Source: Luzula sylvatica (lineage: Eukaryota > Streptophyta > Magnoliopsida > Poales > Juncaceae). From it: a stretch of 64,000 nt of DNA. Of this stretch, positions 12,306 to 24,100 are shown piece by piece (position 1 is the stretch's first letter; each line of letters opens with the position of its first letter). Where the stretch lies: NCBI GenBank assembly GCA_946800325.1, contig OX326957.1, positions 21,701,007 to 21,765,006 of the forward strand. The letters run 5' to 3'. The position numbers and the translations under genes are program-made. The notes beneath the pieces were generated by a model that worked only from the letters and a program-made list of their open reading frames with translations, was not told the origin of the DNA and did not search any database.

Positions 12306-13402
12306 ACCTCTAGTTGGGAGAGGTAATCCAGGTCGTCAATTAAGTAATCAATGGAGAGGATGCTATAATGGCTACTTAATTTTAAATTAAATTCGAATTT
12401 CTTAATTACTGAATATATCGTTAGATTAGCAACTCACAATAATAGTTGATTGCCTCCATTATCTTATGATATTTTTTTCAAATTTAGTAATAGCCAAAAT
12501 TGCACGATACACACAAAAAGAAATCAAGATGCCTGGGGAGGTCTGGTTTTTGATAAGCTTTTTGCACATTGCACATTGCAAAAATAAAAATAAAATAAAA
12601 GGTTCAAGCAAATTGCACATTGCAAAAATAAAAATAAAATATTGATTTATAATATTTCACCGAAAAGCTTTTATTTTGAAAACTTCTATTAGGCGTGGGG
12701 AGGTCTGGTTTTGTATTGGAATGAGATTTGTTACATGTACATTGCAAAAAGAAATCAAATATATGAAAGATCACTATTTTTCTAATACTCGAGAAAATTT
12801 ATTTTATGTTGGAATTATCAAGAGGTCTTCTACTTTGCCATCTCATTTCTTCCACATTTTTCCTACACTAATTAATTTTATAATTATCATAATAAATTAA
12901 CGATTAATTTATAGTTAACTATTTTGCAATATTCATCATTAATCTTTAATTGGTAGGAATCTTAATTATATATTAAATTTTTAATAACTATGCATTAATT
13001 GTTAAATCATTTTGCTAAATTATAAAATTAATTAGTGTCGGAAAAATATGGGCAAAATGAGGGGACCAAGTAGAATTTCCAATTATCAATTATGTCCTAG
13101 GCCAATTTGATTGAACTTGAATTATTTGATTCGTTCATTTCATATCATATGTGCAGAGTATACTTACGTGTCTTTCGTTTGGTGTATATGTTTACGTCCA
13201 GAAAATAAGACAATGAATGAAAATTTCGATCATATCGTCAAGGTGTATGACTTTGATAGTACGACTGTGGATCAAAATAAATGTCACTCTGAACTATACC
13301 TATTTATATGTAAATCATGAACACATGATTATCAAGTCGGCAACATAGATATATGTAAATGAACCATAGCCATGTATACTAGATTGATAACATGTAACAT
13401 GA

Positions 13403-13970
13403 CTAAATTATTAATGATATATTTCTTTATGACTTGGCATGATGTCAAAGTCATAATTATATATGTGAAACATGACGAACATATGTGAATGACCAAAATC
13501 AGATTTGTTCCCTTGATTTAAAAAGACCGCTCGATGAATTTGAATTGAAGTAAATACATGGTCATGAAATTCACAAAACGGTTTATTAATATTGTTTTGT
13601 TGGATGTATATAGAACAAAGGGACTAGGCCATATTTTATTTGGTAGATTACGATCGTGAATCATTCGTTTGTGTTGGATGACCATTATGTCTTACTAGTG
13701 ACTATTTATGATCTACGAACTAAGATTAGTTCGTTACCAACATTATATTAAGCTGCCAGATGATATCAATATACTTAGTGAGTCTCATTGAGCGAATAAT
13801 AATCCCTAGATAAATATACATATTACACATGATTAAATCACAAATCAAACAAATAAATCTCCCTGAAGCTCAAGTCCAATTCATTAATCTGTCGCGTCCA
13901 TTGAATGCGTCTACATGTGAATTGTTTTGTTGGTGTGATTTCTCTCTAGATAGTTGGAACTGAGGCGGCA
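13403..13970. other. No gene seen
   Basis: AT-rich unique sequence between the duplication and a LINE remnant. No reading frame, repeat or motif that I can support. Confidence 0.6.
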
Positions 13971-13976
13971 GTTCTT

Positions 13977-14514
13977 TCATTATGATAGACGCTGAAGGAA
14001 AGGACGTGCGAGTGCAATTACAACCTGAAAATAATATCAATAAGGTTTTACATGGGAAATTTCGAAGCCTGCGAAGAGCTATGGAGTTTGCCTCTTCTAT
14101 ACAACCGGCAAAATCAGTGTATTTTTTCTCGGATAATTTGGAGGTAATATCGATTGTCGGGTCTATTTCGAACCCGAATCTTGCTGAACCGTCTGTATGG
14201 GAAGCAATTCAAGATGTCATGGAGTGCATTAAATGGAAAAGGAACCTGGCTGAAAGACCCTATCTTCATCCATGTCCCAAGAGATCAGAACAAAAGAAGC
14301 GGATCATTTCGCGAATTTAGCAAGATCACTAGGAATCTCGTATGAGGATGTTGTTTTGCCAATCCTCTAGTTTTCTATTTTATTTTATTTTGTTTTCTAT
14401 TTTGGGTATCATCTTATATTGAATTGTGGTTTATCATGAGTCCTCTTTTGTAGTGGCTATTAACCTTTTCTGATTAATAAATCACCTACGGGTTTGTTAA
14501 AAAAAAAAAAAAAA
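13977..14514 (+). pseudogene. LINE ORF2 tail (RNase H) with poly(A)
   Basis: The frame reads KFRSLRRAMEFASSIQP and VYFFSDNLEVISIVGS, matching the RNase H domain at the C-terminus of many plant LINEs, then SVWEAIQDVMECIKW. After a frame change near 14225 the family's FIHVPRDQNK follows, then after a 1-bp insertion ADHFANLARSLGISYEDVVL with stop at 14371. A 3' untranslated stretch ends in 16 A (14499-14514). This is a 5'-truncated dead copy: reverse transcriptase is absent and two frameshifts are visible. Confidence 0.8.
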
Positions 14515-15004
14515 CTAAGGTTTGTGATAAATGAAAAGGTGGCTAGGGTTTGATGACTATGGAAAGTCGTATCTTTCTCTGGTCTGATTCCGAGTATTTA
14601 ATTTTAGATTGTTAATTTCATGCATGACCAGAAGAGAATATTGTAAATCTCCTCTTTCCATACAATGCTCACATGCATTATTTGGAGTTGTAATCTAAGA
14701 AATATGGTCAAAATACTCAACCTCTAGCAGCCCTAATGGACAAATGCTGTTTTTTAAATTGGAGAGCAAATGTGATATTTTATTTTAGAACGGTACATAT
14801 GCTTGAGAGGGTAAATATAATATTTTTAGTTATAAAAGGGTAAGAATGATATTTTTTATTTTTAGAAGTATTACATTTTAAATATTAATCGTTAATTTTA
14901 ATAATTTTGAAGAATAAATTGGATGATTCTAATTATTGAGTAAATATGATATTTTTGATTTATAAAAGAATAAATATGATATTTTAATTTATAGAAGGTA
15001 AATA
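14515..15004. other. AT-rich spacer with short direct repeats
   Basis: Repeated words of the type AAATATGATATTTTT occur between 14770 and 15000. No gene. Confidence 0.5.
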
Positions 15005-15640
15005 CGTAAATCTTTCAATGGGAGGTCGTCTTATCGTCGCAAAATCGGTTCTACAAACTTCCCCGTCTATCTTATGCAAACCATAATCCTTCGAACTCGG
15101 TTCATAAAGGAAATAAACTCTATTACTCGATCTTTCTTGTCAAAAGGATGCGAACGGTGTAATGCAATCATTGCCTAGTCAATTGGTCTCAAGTGTGTTT
15201 CCCAAAATCGAACAATGGCCTCGGGTTGATCAATCTCTGAGTCCAAAATCATCTCTCCTTCTCAAATGGATTTGCTCAATCGACCTAGACGAAATGATTT
15301 ATAGCCGATCACTCTCAAAGACATATATGACATCACCTCCTCCGAGCACCTCTTAAATTTAGGTTTTTATTCATCCTTCTTCGTTCGTGAACTCCAAAAG
15401 GTTAAAGTCTCTCTACTCGGCATTAACATTCACGGACCCCGCATCCAACTCGATCATTTGGAGACTCACCAACTCTTCTCTGTTTTCGGCCTCCTCGGCA
15501 AACCGTTTCCTCATAAATCCCGGCATAAAGTCTCCTTGGAATGAAGACCTATCGAGTGTTAAAATTCCAACCAAAGTAAAAGTATTCAGGTGGCTCGTCT
15601 TCAAAGACCGCCTTCTTAGAACAATGATCGCTAAGAAACG
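15005..15640 (+). pseudogene. LINE reverse-transcriptase end and zf-RVT fragment
   Basis: The opening GGRLIVAKSVLQTSPSI matches the region after the LINE reverse-transcriptase core. The frame from 15387 reads NSIIWRLTNSSLFSASSANR and IPTKVKVFRWLVFKDRLL, the zf-RVT domain (PF13966) that follows the RT in plant LINEs. Several stops lie between 15050 and 15170 and the RNase H part is missing. The right edge runs into the AAA-ATPase fragment at about 15610-15640. Confidence 0.75.
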
Positions 15641-15863
15641 CTTTCGAAGCGATGTATAGCTCATGCTTGTTCATTCTGTCTCCGGCATATTCTTCGATTA
15701 TGAATTTGTCGTAAGGGCTTATGTAGGCTTGCAACTTTGCGATCAGGTTTAGCAAATGGTGTTTTAGCTCGTAGGGGAGATACTGACGGAACATCGACCA
15801 GATTATCATCAGTCCCCCTACTGTTGAGGCTAGCTTGGTGCTTAAGGAGGCTAATTCCTCCAT
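15610..15863 (-). pseudogene. AAA-ATPase (ASD/BCS1-like), N-terminal piece
   Basis: From ATG at 15863 the minus strand reads MEELASLSTKLASTVGGLMI, MFRQYLPYELKHHLLNLIAK, then FIIEEYAGDRMNKHELY and IASKAFLSDHCSKKA. This is the membrane-anchored N-terminus typical of plant AAA-ATPase ASD proteins (one helix, then the AAA-associated region). After about 75-80 residues it runs into antisense LINE sequence and the ATPase domain is gone. A complementary piece with the ATPase domain lies at 60317-59184. The reading frame upstream of this ATG is translated CT repeat and poly-C and is not counted. Confidence 0.75.
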
Positions 15864-15869
15864 TTTCAC

Positions 15870-15895
15870 AGAGAGAGAGAGAGAGAGAGAGAGCA

Positions 15896-15926
<31 letters not shown>

Positions 15927-16017
15927 GTAGGGTTTGATGATGGATAATTGGTGTCTGGCTAGGGTTCTTATAAATGGAGATTGCTTAGTGCTTGCAGAGA
16001 GAGAGAGAGAGAGAGAG
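15870..16017. repeat. Two (GA)n tracts and a run of 27 G
   Basis: (AG)12 at 15870-15893, 27 consecutive G at 15896-15922, and a second (AG)11 at 15996-16017. On the minus strand this is a CT-rich leader and C-run just upstream of the AAA-ATPase start, a position where plant genes often carry pyrimidine tracts. The G run could form a quadruplex and is prone to length errors in sequencing. Confidence 0.9.
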
Positions 16018-17115
16018 CAAACAGAGCACGCAAATAAGCAGTCAATGATGGACCGAGAAGTTGACAAGTCGACATATCAGGTAATATTTGGACGGGTCAT
16101 TCTTGATAGGGGAAATACGCGTAGTTCCTCAAACTCAACAAAACATTTTTAATGCGTTAATCGAGAATGTTTTATTAGATTGATTATTTTTTTAATTGAA
16201 TTAATTAAATTAATTATTGATTTGAGAGTTAATCAATTCAAACAATTCATTAAAACAGTCTCAGATTGACGCATCAAAAAAATATGAACTCGAAATCTAA
16301 CCTCTTCTTCATATTGGTGCGTATATAGTGATTAGTGAACCAACTTTTGTGATGAATAATTAGTGAACCAAGGTATAATAAGAGTTGTTCTTAAATTTTT
16401 TTCTTCTTCTATATAAAGTATGTTCTGTCAATCTTGAACTTGTCTCTTGTCTCTGCTCTTGACGTGCAATTTTTTTTTATTGAGCAACGATGTACAAGCG
16501 AGATACGGCCTCTAATACTCTTCTTCTGCATTTTTAATGACGTAGATATGATTTAACACGTTCAAAATTAACACACAAAACATGAATTAGCATCTTAATT
16601 TATGATTTAATTATCTCAAATTATGATTGAACTTATAATTAAGAATCATGAATTAAAATTTCAAATTTTAAGGTGTTAAATTATATTCACGTCATCAAGA
16701 ATGTGGGGGAAGAGGTGGGGTTATGTCCAACATTTTCCATTTTTATTGTAAGAAGCTTGTCTCATTATCCGAAAACTTAATCGTCAATGATGATGTTTAT
16801 GTTAAAACGTCACGATGGAGCAATGCTTCCGTACACCCATAAATTAAGTTACTTCTTGTGTGAATGCAATCCTAGCCATTCAATCCTATGAGGGTATTTT
16901 GGGAATAAACCGGCTATTGAATGAACAAAAAGATTAGTTACGGTTTTTATTTTTACCTACATTGTTTTGGAAATGACGTAGACATTAAGACAGTAGACAT
17001 TGGATAAGTTGATATTATTATTATTATAATAAGATTGGGATATATTATATTTTTCAATTTTAATATTTGAACAAAATAGTAGACTTTAAGATAAGTAATA
17101 TAACAATAATCAGCA
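16018..17115. other. No gene seen
   Basis: Probably includes the old promoter region of the AAA-ATPase fragment (minus strand). A short frame at 16953-17135 is AT-rich and not credible. Confidence 0.55.
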
Positions 17116-17123
17116 CTTCCAAC

Positions 17124-18299
17124 TAGGAACGTCAAGGGATCGGGTAAAACCCGAACTCGCAGGTACCCGATCCGAACAGAGCAGGTAATATCCGGAAAAA
17201 AATACCCGCGGGTCAGGTATTATCCGAAAAAATACCCGTTCCGGGTTAGGGTTCGGATATGAGGGTATATTCGAACCTGAAAAAATATCTGAACCCGAAA
17301 ATACCTAATAATCTGAAAATTTGTGATGTTTTATGAATTAATTATTCGTAATATTTGTATTTTTAACGTATTTTATACAAGTTGCTTGTTTATGTATATA
17401 AAATTGTTGGTGATTTTATATATTTTTATGATAATTTTTTAATTTTGTATTGGTGATTTTCGGGTAACGGGTTTCGATTCGGGTATACCCGTTATCCGCA
17501 GGTTCGTGTTCGGATTAGGGCTGCAACTTTAGCTCGTGGATCGTGGCTCGCTCGAGCTCGACTCGATAATAGTTCGATAATAGCTCGCTCGATATTGACT
17601 CGAAATTAAACGAGCCGAGCCGAGCTAGTTCGAACGCTTATTGAGCCGAGCTTGAGCCAGACTCAGCTCGCTCGTATTAAGCTCGAAAAGAATTTGAGCT
17701 CGATTTAAAAAATTAAATAGTTTTATCATAATTAATTCATATTATATATATTATTATAATTAACAAAATTTATAAAGAAAACTTTTTCTTCAGAATAATT
17801 CCAAGTCAGGTTACAACTTAGGTCCTAAAAATAATATTAACTAAGGGAGGCAAATTAATAATACCAAGTCCAAATCTTATTTTTTATGTTTTGTGTTGTA
17901 TGTTTGATTTATTATTGTAATGTTTTAAGATAGTTTGGTATTTAAAATATTTTTTGTTTATTCGCAATTATTACAATTTTTTTAATTAAAATTCAAGTTG
18001 GTTTTTTAATTGAGCTACTGTTGAGCCGGGCCGAGCTAGCTCGAATTAGAACGAGCCGAGCTTGAGCTTGATTTTTTAGCTCGAACCATAATTATAAACG
18101 AGCCGAGCCAGCTCGAGTAAGTTCCGAGCCGAGCTTGAGCTTGGCACTGCTCGCTCGAGCTCGGCTCGTTTGCAACCCTAGTTCGGATATGATTTTTTAC
18201 CCACGATTTTTTTTATTCGGATTCGGATAATATCTGAAAATTCGGGTTCGGATATGGAGAAGACTTACCCGAACCCGACCCACTCCGTTCACGTCCCTA
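17124..18299. mobile_element. Non-autonomous hAT-type MITE (copy 2), interrupted
   Basis: Same element as 13-525, with termini TAGGAACGTCAA and TTCACGTCCCTA. The left target copy CTTCCAAC (17116-17123) is intact and the right (CTATCAAC) has two changes. It is split by the nested MITE at 17516-18180; without it the element is about 500 bp. Confidence 0.8.
17516..18180. mobile_element. Nested hAT-type MITE
   Basis: Termini TAGGGCTGCAAC and TTTGCAACCCTA are inverted repeats. The 8-bp duplication GTTCGGAT lies at 17508-17515 and 18181-18188, and the left copy near 410-417 shows the uninterrupted site. Both arms are built from GCTCGAGCT/GAGCCGAGC iterations; the middle is AT-rich. No coding capacity. 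Confidence 0.92.
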
Positions 18300-18569
18300 C
18301 TATCAACATACCTAGAAGTACACGAATATTAAATAATTTTTCTAGGCTTTAGTAATTATCGACTGTTGAAATATAGCCAGATTAATATCCAAATAATATA
18401 TTCGTGTTCTAAACAATATATTATAATATATAATGATCAATTAAATTAAAAATAATATATTATCACCAAATAATATTATATATTGACACTAAAAATTTTA
18501 CATGGACAATTAAAAATAATATAATATAAAACAATAATATAAATTAATATAGTAGCATATATTAATATA
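18300..18569. repeat. Right copy of the 526-1020 segment (first part)
   Basis: Matches 534-790. The match resumes at 19185-19308 after a MITE, at 26912-27005 after the Copia element, and at 51360-51572 after the TA-bounded pile. Confidence 0.85.
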
Positions 18570-18577
18570 GTGGTATC

Positions 18578-19176
18578 TAGGGGTGTCAACGGTTCGGATC
18601 CGGTTCGGATAGTGGTCATACCAGATCCATATCCATATTGTCGGATCCGGATACGGTTCGGATAATAAACGGATACGGATACGGTTCGGATATTGTCGGA
18701 TATGGATACGGATACGGTTCTGTTTCGGATATTAAAACGGATACTATGTTATCATAACGTAACTTACTTTTTAGTTATAAATATATATAATTTGTGACAT
18801 GAACGATAAATATGATTATATTTAAACATAATTTTACGATTGTGAGTTAAATCACTTACAAATCATTAATTTGTATATGATTTTTCGACTAATATCAAAT
18901 ATAATACATAAAATAATATATAATATGAGTATCCGGATCCGGTTTCGGATACTCGAATCTAGTTTCGAGTATCCGGATCCTAAAAATATCCGGATCCGGA
19001 ACACGGATCCGGTTCCCGCACCAAAACCGAATATCGAATCCGGTTCCGGATCTTAAAATTAGCAACCAGATCCATATCCGGATCCACTCGGATTCGGATA
19101 TTTTTTTCGAATCCGGATATTTTTTCGGATACGGTTCGGGTCGGTTCGGGCAATATCCACACCATTGACATCCCTA
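18578..19176. mobile_element. Non-autonomous hAT-type MITE with GGATCCGG arrays
   Basis: Termini TAGGGGTGTCAACGG and CATTGACATCCCTA, with perfect 8-bp duplication GTGGTATC at 18570-18577 and 19177-19184. Both arms are dense in CGGATCCGGTTCGGATA words. The homologous position in the left copy (about 799) is empty. Confidence 0.92.
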
Positions 19177-19308
19177 GTGGTATCGCAATTAAGATTATAT
19201 AGTAGCATATATTAATAATTAAAATGATGTATTAACACTTAAATTTTTGATATAATAACACGAATAAATAATGTATTAGTGTTGCAAATAATAAATCAAT
19301 ATAGTATA

Positions 19309-20271
19309 TGAAGGAAATACAGTTACAGATCAACTAGTTGAATGTACAAATGAGTGTAGACAAACATACGTGTTCGTCGGAACGATTGGATGCATAATAA
19401 GATTATGCAAATCTGGCAGAAATTACATGGTGCGTCATGACGCACCATATTGTGCATCATGACGCACAGTAGAATAATTCTGAGAAAAGCCAATCTGTGA
19501 GTATACCGTCACGACGCACCAAGTTGTGCGTCATGACGGTGGTGCGTCATGACGGACGTTATCCTGCGTCATGACGGTACACTGTATAACGGCTATATCC
19601 AAGTAAATGTGACTTGTGCGTCATGACGCACCATATCGTGCGTCATGACGGACAGTGATCCGAATTCTGGATTAGCAGTTTTTGATACTCATTAATACTC
19701 ATTAATTCAGAGATTGATTATATAATCTCTGTAACCTCTCTCTCTCTCTTCTCCCTTCTGATGCTGCAGCCAGTAATCTAGATCTAGAGAAGAGAGAAAA
19801 ACTTGTTGGACAAGTTGGAGAAAAGGGATTAAAGATTTGAGCAAGCTTGCGGGAATTTTAGGGGAATTCGCCGCAACCGAGAGATGTTAGCTCGAGGTGG
19901 ATACGAGTAGAGAGATCTAAGTTAAGATCTTCGACTGTGATCAATCGAGAGCAAGGACGAGCAAGGTCGGAGACGAACCGGATAAATTCCGGTTGTATAC
20001 GACAAATCGGAGCTTCGCATTAGGTGTCGAATCGCGCGGGCGTGGGACGTGCGTGTCGCCGGAATCGAAACAAGCAGCAGCTAATAGAGTCAACCCGTCT
20101 CCGTGATCAATTTCACGCGGTATGATTCTCTATGAATTAAGAGTTAATTTCATAGGTTAGATGCATTTCATGATTCGTACTTTCGAGTCGTTGACGTGGT
20201 CCTCGGGATCGGGTCAGACCGGGCCCCTCAATCCGCTGCGCGGGGCTCGGTAGTGACGTCGATACCCAACA
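19309..20271 (+). repeat. 5' LTR
   Basis: Starts TG, ends CA. Contains eight CGTCATGACG-type motifs (19430-19655), an AT box inside an inverted repeat (AGAGATT...AATCTCT, about 19701-19725), and a CT-rich stretch right after it, a plausible transcription start region. Confidence 0.93.
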
Positions 20272-20272
20272 G

Positions 20273-20284
20273 TGGTATCAGAGC
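20273..20284 (+). promoter_or_regulatory. Primer-binding site (initiator tRNA-Met)
   Basis: TGGTATCAGAGC one base after the LTR, the standard plant PBS complementary to the 3' end of initiator methionine tRNA, where minus-strand DNA synthesis starts. Confidence 0.95.
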
Positions 20285-20519
20285 GATCGTCACGATTCGA
20301 TCGTCGAATCGATTTCGAATAAGTGTTATTCGGAATTTCATGTAGAATTTTAGGACATAATCATGTAGTTGTAAAATTAGGACCATAGAAATCTTACTAG
20401 TATTTGATCATGAGATGATCAAAAGAATCTAGAAGTAATCATGAATTGTTCATGATTAATCGTTTTTGAAACGATTAAAATCTGTTAAAATTACAAAATA
20501 AAACTGAATTTCAGGTCTG

Positions 20520-21126
20520 GTGCGTCATGACGCACGATATGGTGCGTCATGACGCACACGGGAAATCCAAGAGTTGGATCTGAGGCGTTACTCAGTCCGT
20601 CGTGACGCACAAAAGTTGTGCGTCATGACGCACTGTGTAAATTCGTACCATCATGACGGACCGTTTGGTGCGTCGTGACGGTAGAAGTCCAAAAAGTTTC
20701 TGGCAAACTGAACAAAATGGCTTTGTTCAGTGCGTCATGACGCACCCTCTGGCGTCATGACGGACCAGAACAGTCCGTCGTGACGGTATAACCAACCATC
20801 ATGACGGAAGAACCTCAAAAAGTTTCTGGAAATCTGGACAAAATGGTTTTGTACAGTCCGTCATGACGCACCGTCTGGCATCATGACGGAAGAACACGGT
20901 CCGTCGTGACGGTAGTAACCAACCATCATGACGGAGGAACCTGAAATAGTTTCTGGAATAGACAACAAAATTGTTTTGTATGGTCCGTCGTGACGCACTG
21001 TCTGGCGTCATGACGGACCTGTGAAGTCCGTCGTGACGCACGTTATGTTGCGTCATGACGGAAGTCAATGGAAGTCCATTTTAGTACGGTGCGTCATGAC
21101 GGACGTTATGTTGCGTCGTGACGCAC
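20520..21126. repeat. Array of 20 palindromic CGTCATGACG-type motifs in the Copia leader
   Basis: The best copies read GTGCGTCATGACGCAC, a 16-bp perfect palindrome; variants read CGTCGTGACG, CATCATGACG or end GGAC/GGTA. I count about 20 in 607 bp, often in pairs roughly 20 bp apart. Eight more are in each LTR. TGACG is the half-site of TGA-type bZIP factors (as-1 element), here in divergent orientation. The solo LTR of a related family at 56243-57276 lacks them. Confidence 0.9.
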
Positions 21127-24100
21127 AGTGTAATTTTTCTTGATTTATTTAATTGTGGTTCTAATCATTATTAATTATGCTCATTCATCATGATATACTT
21201 GCTTATTGATATAATTAGATTATATCACATAAATCCCTGCATAATACTTAAGTCATGAAATGCCTTCCATGTTCACAACCTCCGAGGTTGGTCATCACAC
21301 CTTGCACGGTTTCAGGCCAAAGTCGGGCGTGCATTGTTGTATGTATCAACGTGAGAGGCAAGCGTTGATTGGGGACAAATGCGGGTTCAGGCCAAAGTCG
21401 GGCGCATTTGTAGCTCAATTGAACGATACGTGAATATGGTTGTGACTTAACTGTCCAAGCCAATCCGATTGGGGTTCGGGGCATAGTTAGGATGCACAAA
21501 CGGAATTCGAATCATATATGATATGGTTTGATACCGAAATCCTATAATGGGTCAAGAGTCACATTGGATGTGATTGGATTTATCCTACCTAAATAGTGAA
21601 ATCCCATTTGTCGGCCAAAGTCACTTATGGGAGGATCATGAAATATGGGTCTTGAAGTGTTATTGGATTAAGAATCCCGAATCAATATTAGGGTTATTGA
21701 TTTGATAAAAGTAACATATTTCATATCATATAAGCATATAGAATAAGTACGCACGGTTAGTTGTCAATGTCATAATTAATGTAGAATAATAATTTAAGCA
21801 ACACCAATATCATATCGATATGATCGATATTAGAGAAAGCAAAAATTTGACAAACTTGAGAAGAAGTCAAATAATATTGTATGTCAAATGTTGACATACA
21901 TAAGACACGAACCTTCAAAGGAATTTGAAGATTTATAAGAAACAATAGTCTAAGGATGATTAAGACAAACGTTGTCTCAATCAAGGATTTGGGCAAGTTG
22001 TTGTCCCAATATCAAAAGAAAGGTTAAATCCGAGGAGGATTAATCCAAAAGTTGATAGAAATAGCTTCTTTTGACATTATCATCTTGAAAATGTGTATGA
22101 GATATACATTTCTAGAATCCATTGGATGGAATACTAGTTTTATTCGAATAAGATTCGCATGACAAATACAAGACTTGTTAATTAATCAAGATGATAAAAG
22201 TGTCCTTCCAAAGGTTGGAAAAACGGTAAAAGACTTATCAAAAACCAAACATTTTGAATGTAGGTAAATAAGTAAGTTCGGAGGCAAGAGGAGGCTACAA
22301 ATATTTCATTATATTTACTAACGATTATTGTAGACATAAAGATATCTATTTAATGCGTTTGAAACATAATTTTGAATGGTTCAAAAACGTTTCGAAATGA
22401 AATACGAAGTCAACTAAGCGAGAAAATCAAAGTCTTTCGATAAGATCGAAGAGACGAACATTTTAAGCTATGAGTATGATAATCATCTAGAAAATTTATG
22501 GAAAAGTTTCATAGTTATTTTCATTCGGAACATCAATGTAGATTAATGTGTCCGAGAGGAGGAATCAAACTTTGTTGGACATTTGTTTGATAGATGATAA
22601 ATCAAAATCTAATATTTCAAATAAGATTTGAAAATTTACCCTTAAGACCAAGGTTAATCACATACCTTCTAAGTCGGTGCAAAAGACCCCATATATGATA
22701 TGGATCGGAAATAAATTAAATTGAGGATTAATGTGGTTTCAGGCCAAAGTCGGGCATGTTAATAGTTCAATGTTAATGAAAACTTCCGATGTTATCTTTT
22801 GTAAGATTTGGAGATTTGAATTCGAAAACTGGTTTTGGATAAACTAAATCTCAAATCTTGATATGTTCATTCATTGAGTATTCTTAAAGAAATTAAAGGA
22901 TACCATTTATTAAATCCCAATGAGAATTAGATTTTCATAGTTCCAAGAGATACCTTCTTAGAGGAGGACTTAATGTGCATAAGTTTGAAACTTAATGTCA
23001 CTTATATCTATGAGGGCTAGTGGGAGATGAATCGATCTCGAAAGGTTCGAGACTCGAATGGAACATTGAACCGATGAATATGATTGGAATTTCATCAAAA
23101 GTTGATGAATCCAAGTCAAAATCACAAAGCGATTTTATTGATCAATTTAGACACGTCACAAATCGATAAATTGTGAATTTATCAAAGAATGTGACAAACG
23201 AATCGATCTCATACATGATGAGTCGATGGACTAAATGATGCTATAAAGGATAAAAATTTCACATGGCATAGTGCCATGGAATTCATGATTCAATCCATGC
23301 ATGTCATCAAGTTTAGAACTTGGTTTAAACATTCTTTAGGGTATGACCCATAGGATGTAAGTGAGTTTTCAAAGTGAAAGCTAACGTGGATTGGAATATG
23401 TATACTTACAAAGCAAGAATATTTATGAGATTCGAAAATTCATGATATGATCATGAAGAAACGGTTTCACAAATAATCACGCTTTATTCATTAGGATTAT
23501 ATTTGCCATTTTACATAGTATGACTATGATTTTTGACAAATGGATGACAAGACCGTATTCCTTGATAGGAAATATTAAAGGGTGTGTATGTGACACAACC
23601 TAATGGTTTTATCGATCAAAAGAATCCAAGAAAAGTATACAAATTTCAACGATCCATATGATGGATTGAAGAATAATTCATGAAATCGGAATCTTATTCT
23701 GATAAAATTATAATTAGTTATAATATTATCAAGAACAAAAGAAAAGCTTTGTGTAGATGTGAAGGTTAGTGGGAGCCACATACATTTCTTATATTAAAAT
23801 ATATGAACACTATATTATTCGTAGGATACGATTGTCGTTTCGCTATGAAAATTCAGACGAGACAACTTATGAGATAAGCATAAAAATCTATAAGATAGAT
23901 TTAAAATTCCTCAATCTGAATCGAAGTATGTACATCGACAAAACATTGAAAATGGTTTTCAGTACATAAATCCAAGATCGGATTTCTTCCAAATGTCGAA
24001 TGGCGAAGTTTTTCTGAGGATCGATGTACGACATCGAGTTAAAGAAAAGTAGAAAATTGGATATTTTATGTTTCGACAATAGAATATTCCAAATACGCCA

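Larger units (their letters stand above)
10154..13402. repeat. Tandem duplication, copy B
   Basis: Direct repeat of 6019-10157. It lacks the 879-bp MITE and about 250 bp matching roughly 9000-9300, and it carries a LINE tail and small local duplications around 12530-12660. Like A it ends in ATGTAACATGA. No intact gene. Confidence 0.9.

Noticed and set aside
15737..16152. Plus-strand frames with Gly-run and Arg-Glu repeats
   Set aside because: Translations of the G run and GA tracts.
20799..21068. 89-codon minus-strand frame rich in RHD words
   Set aside because: Produced by the repeated CGTCATGACG motif.
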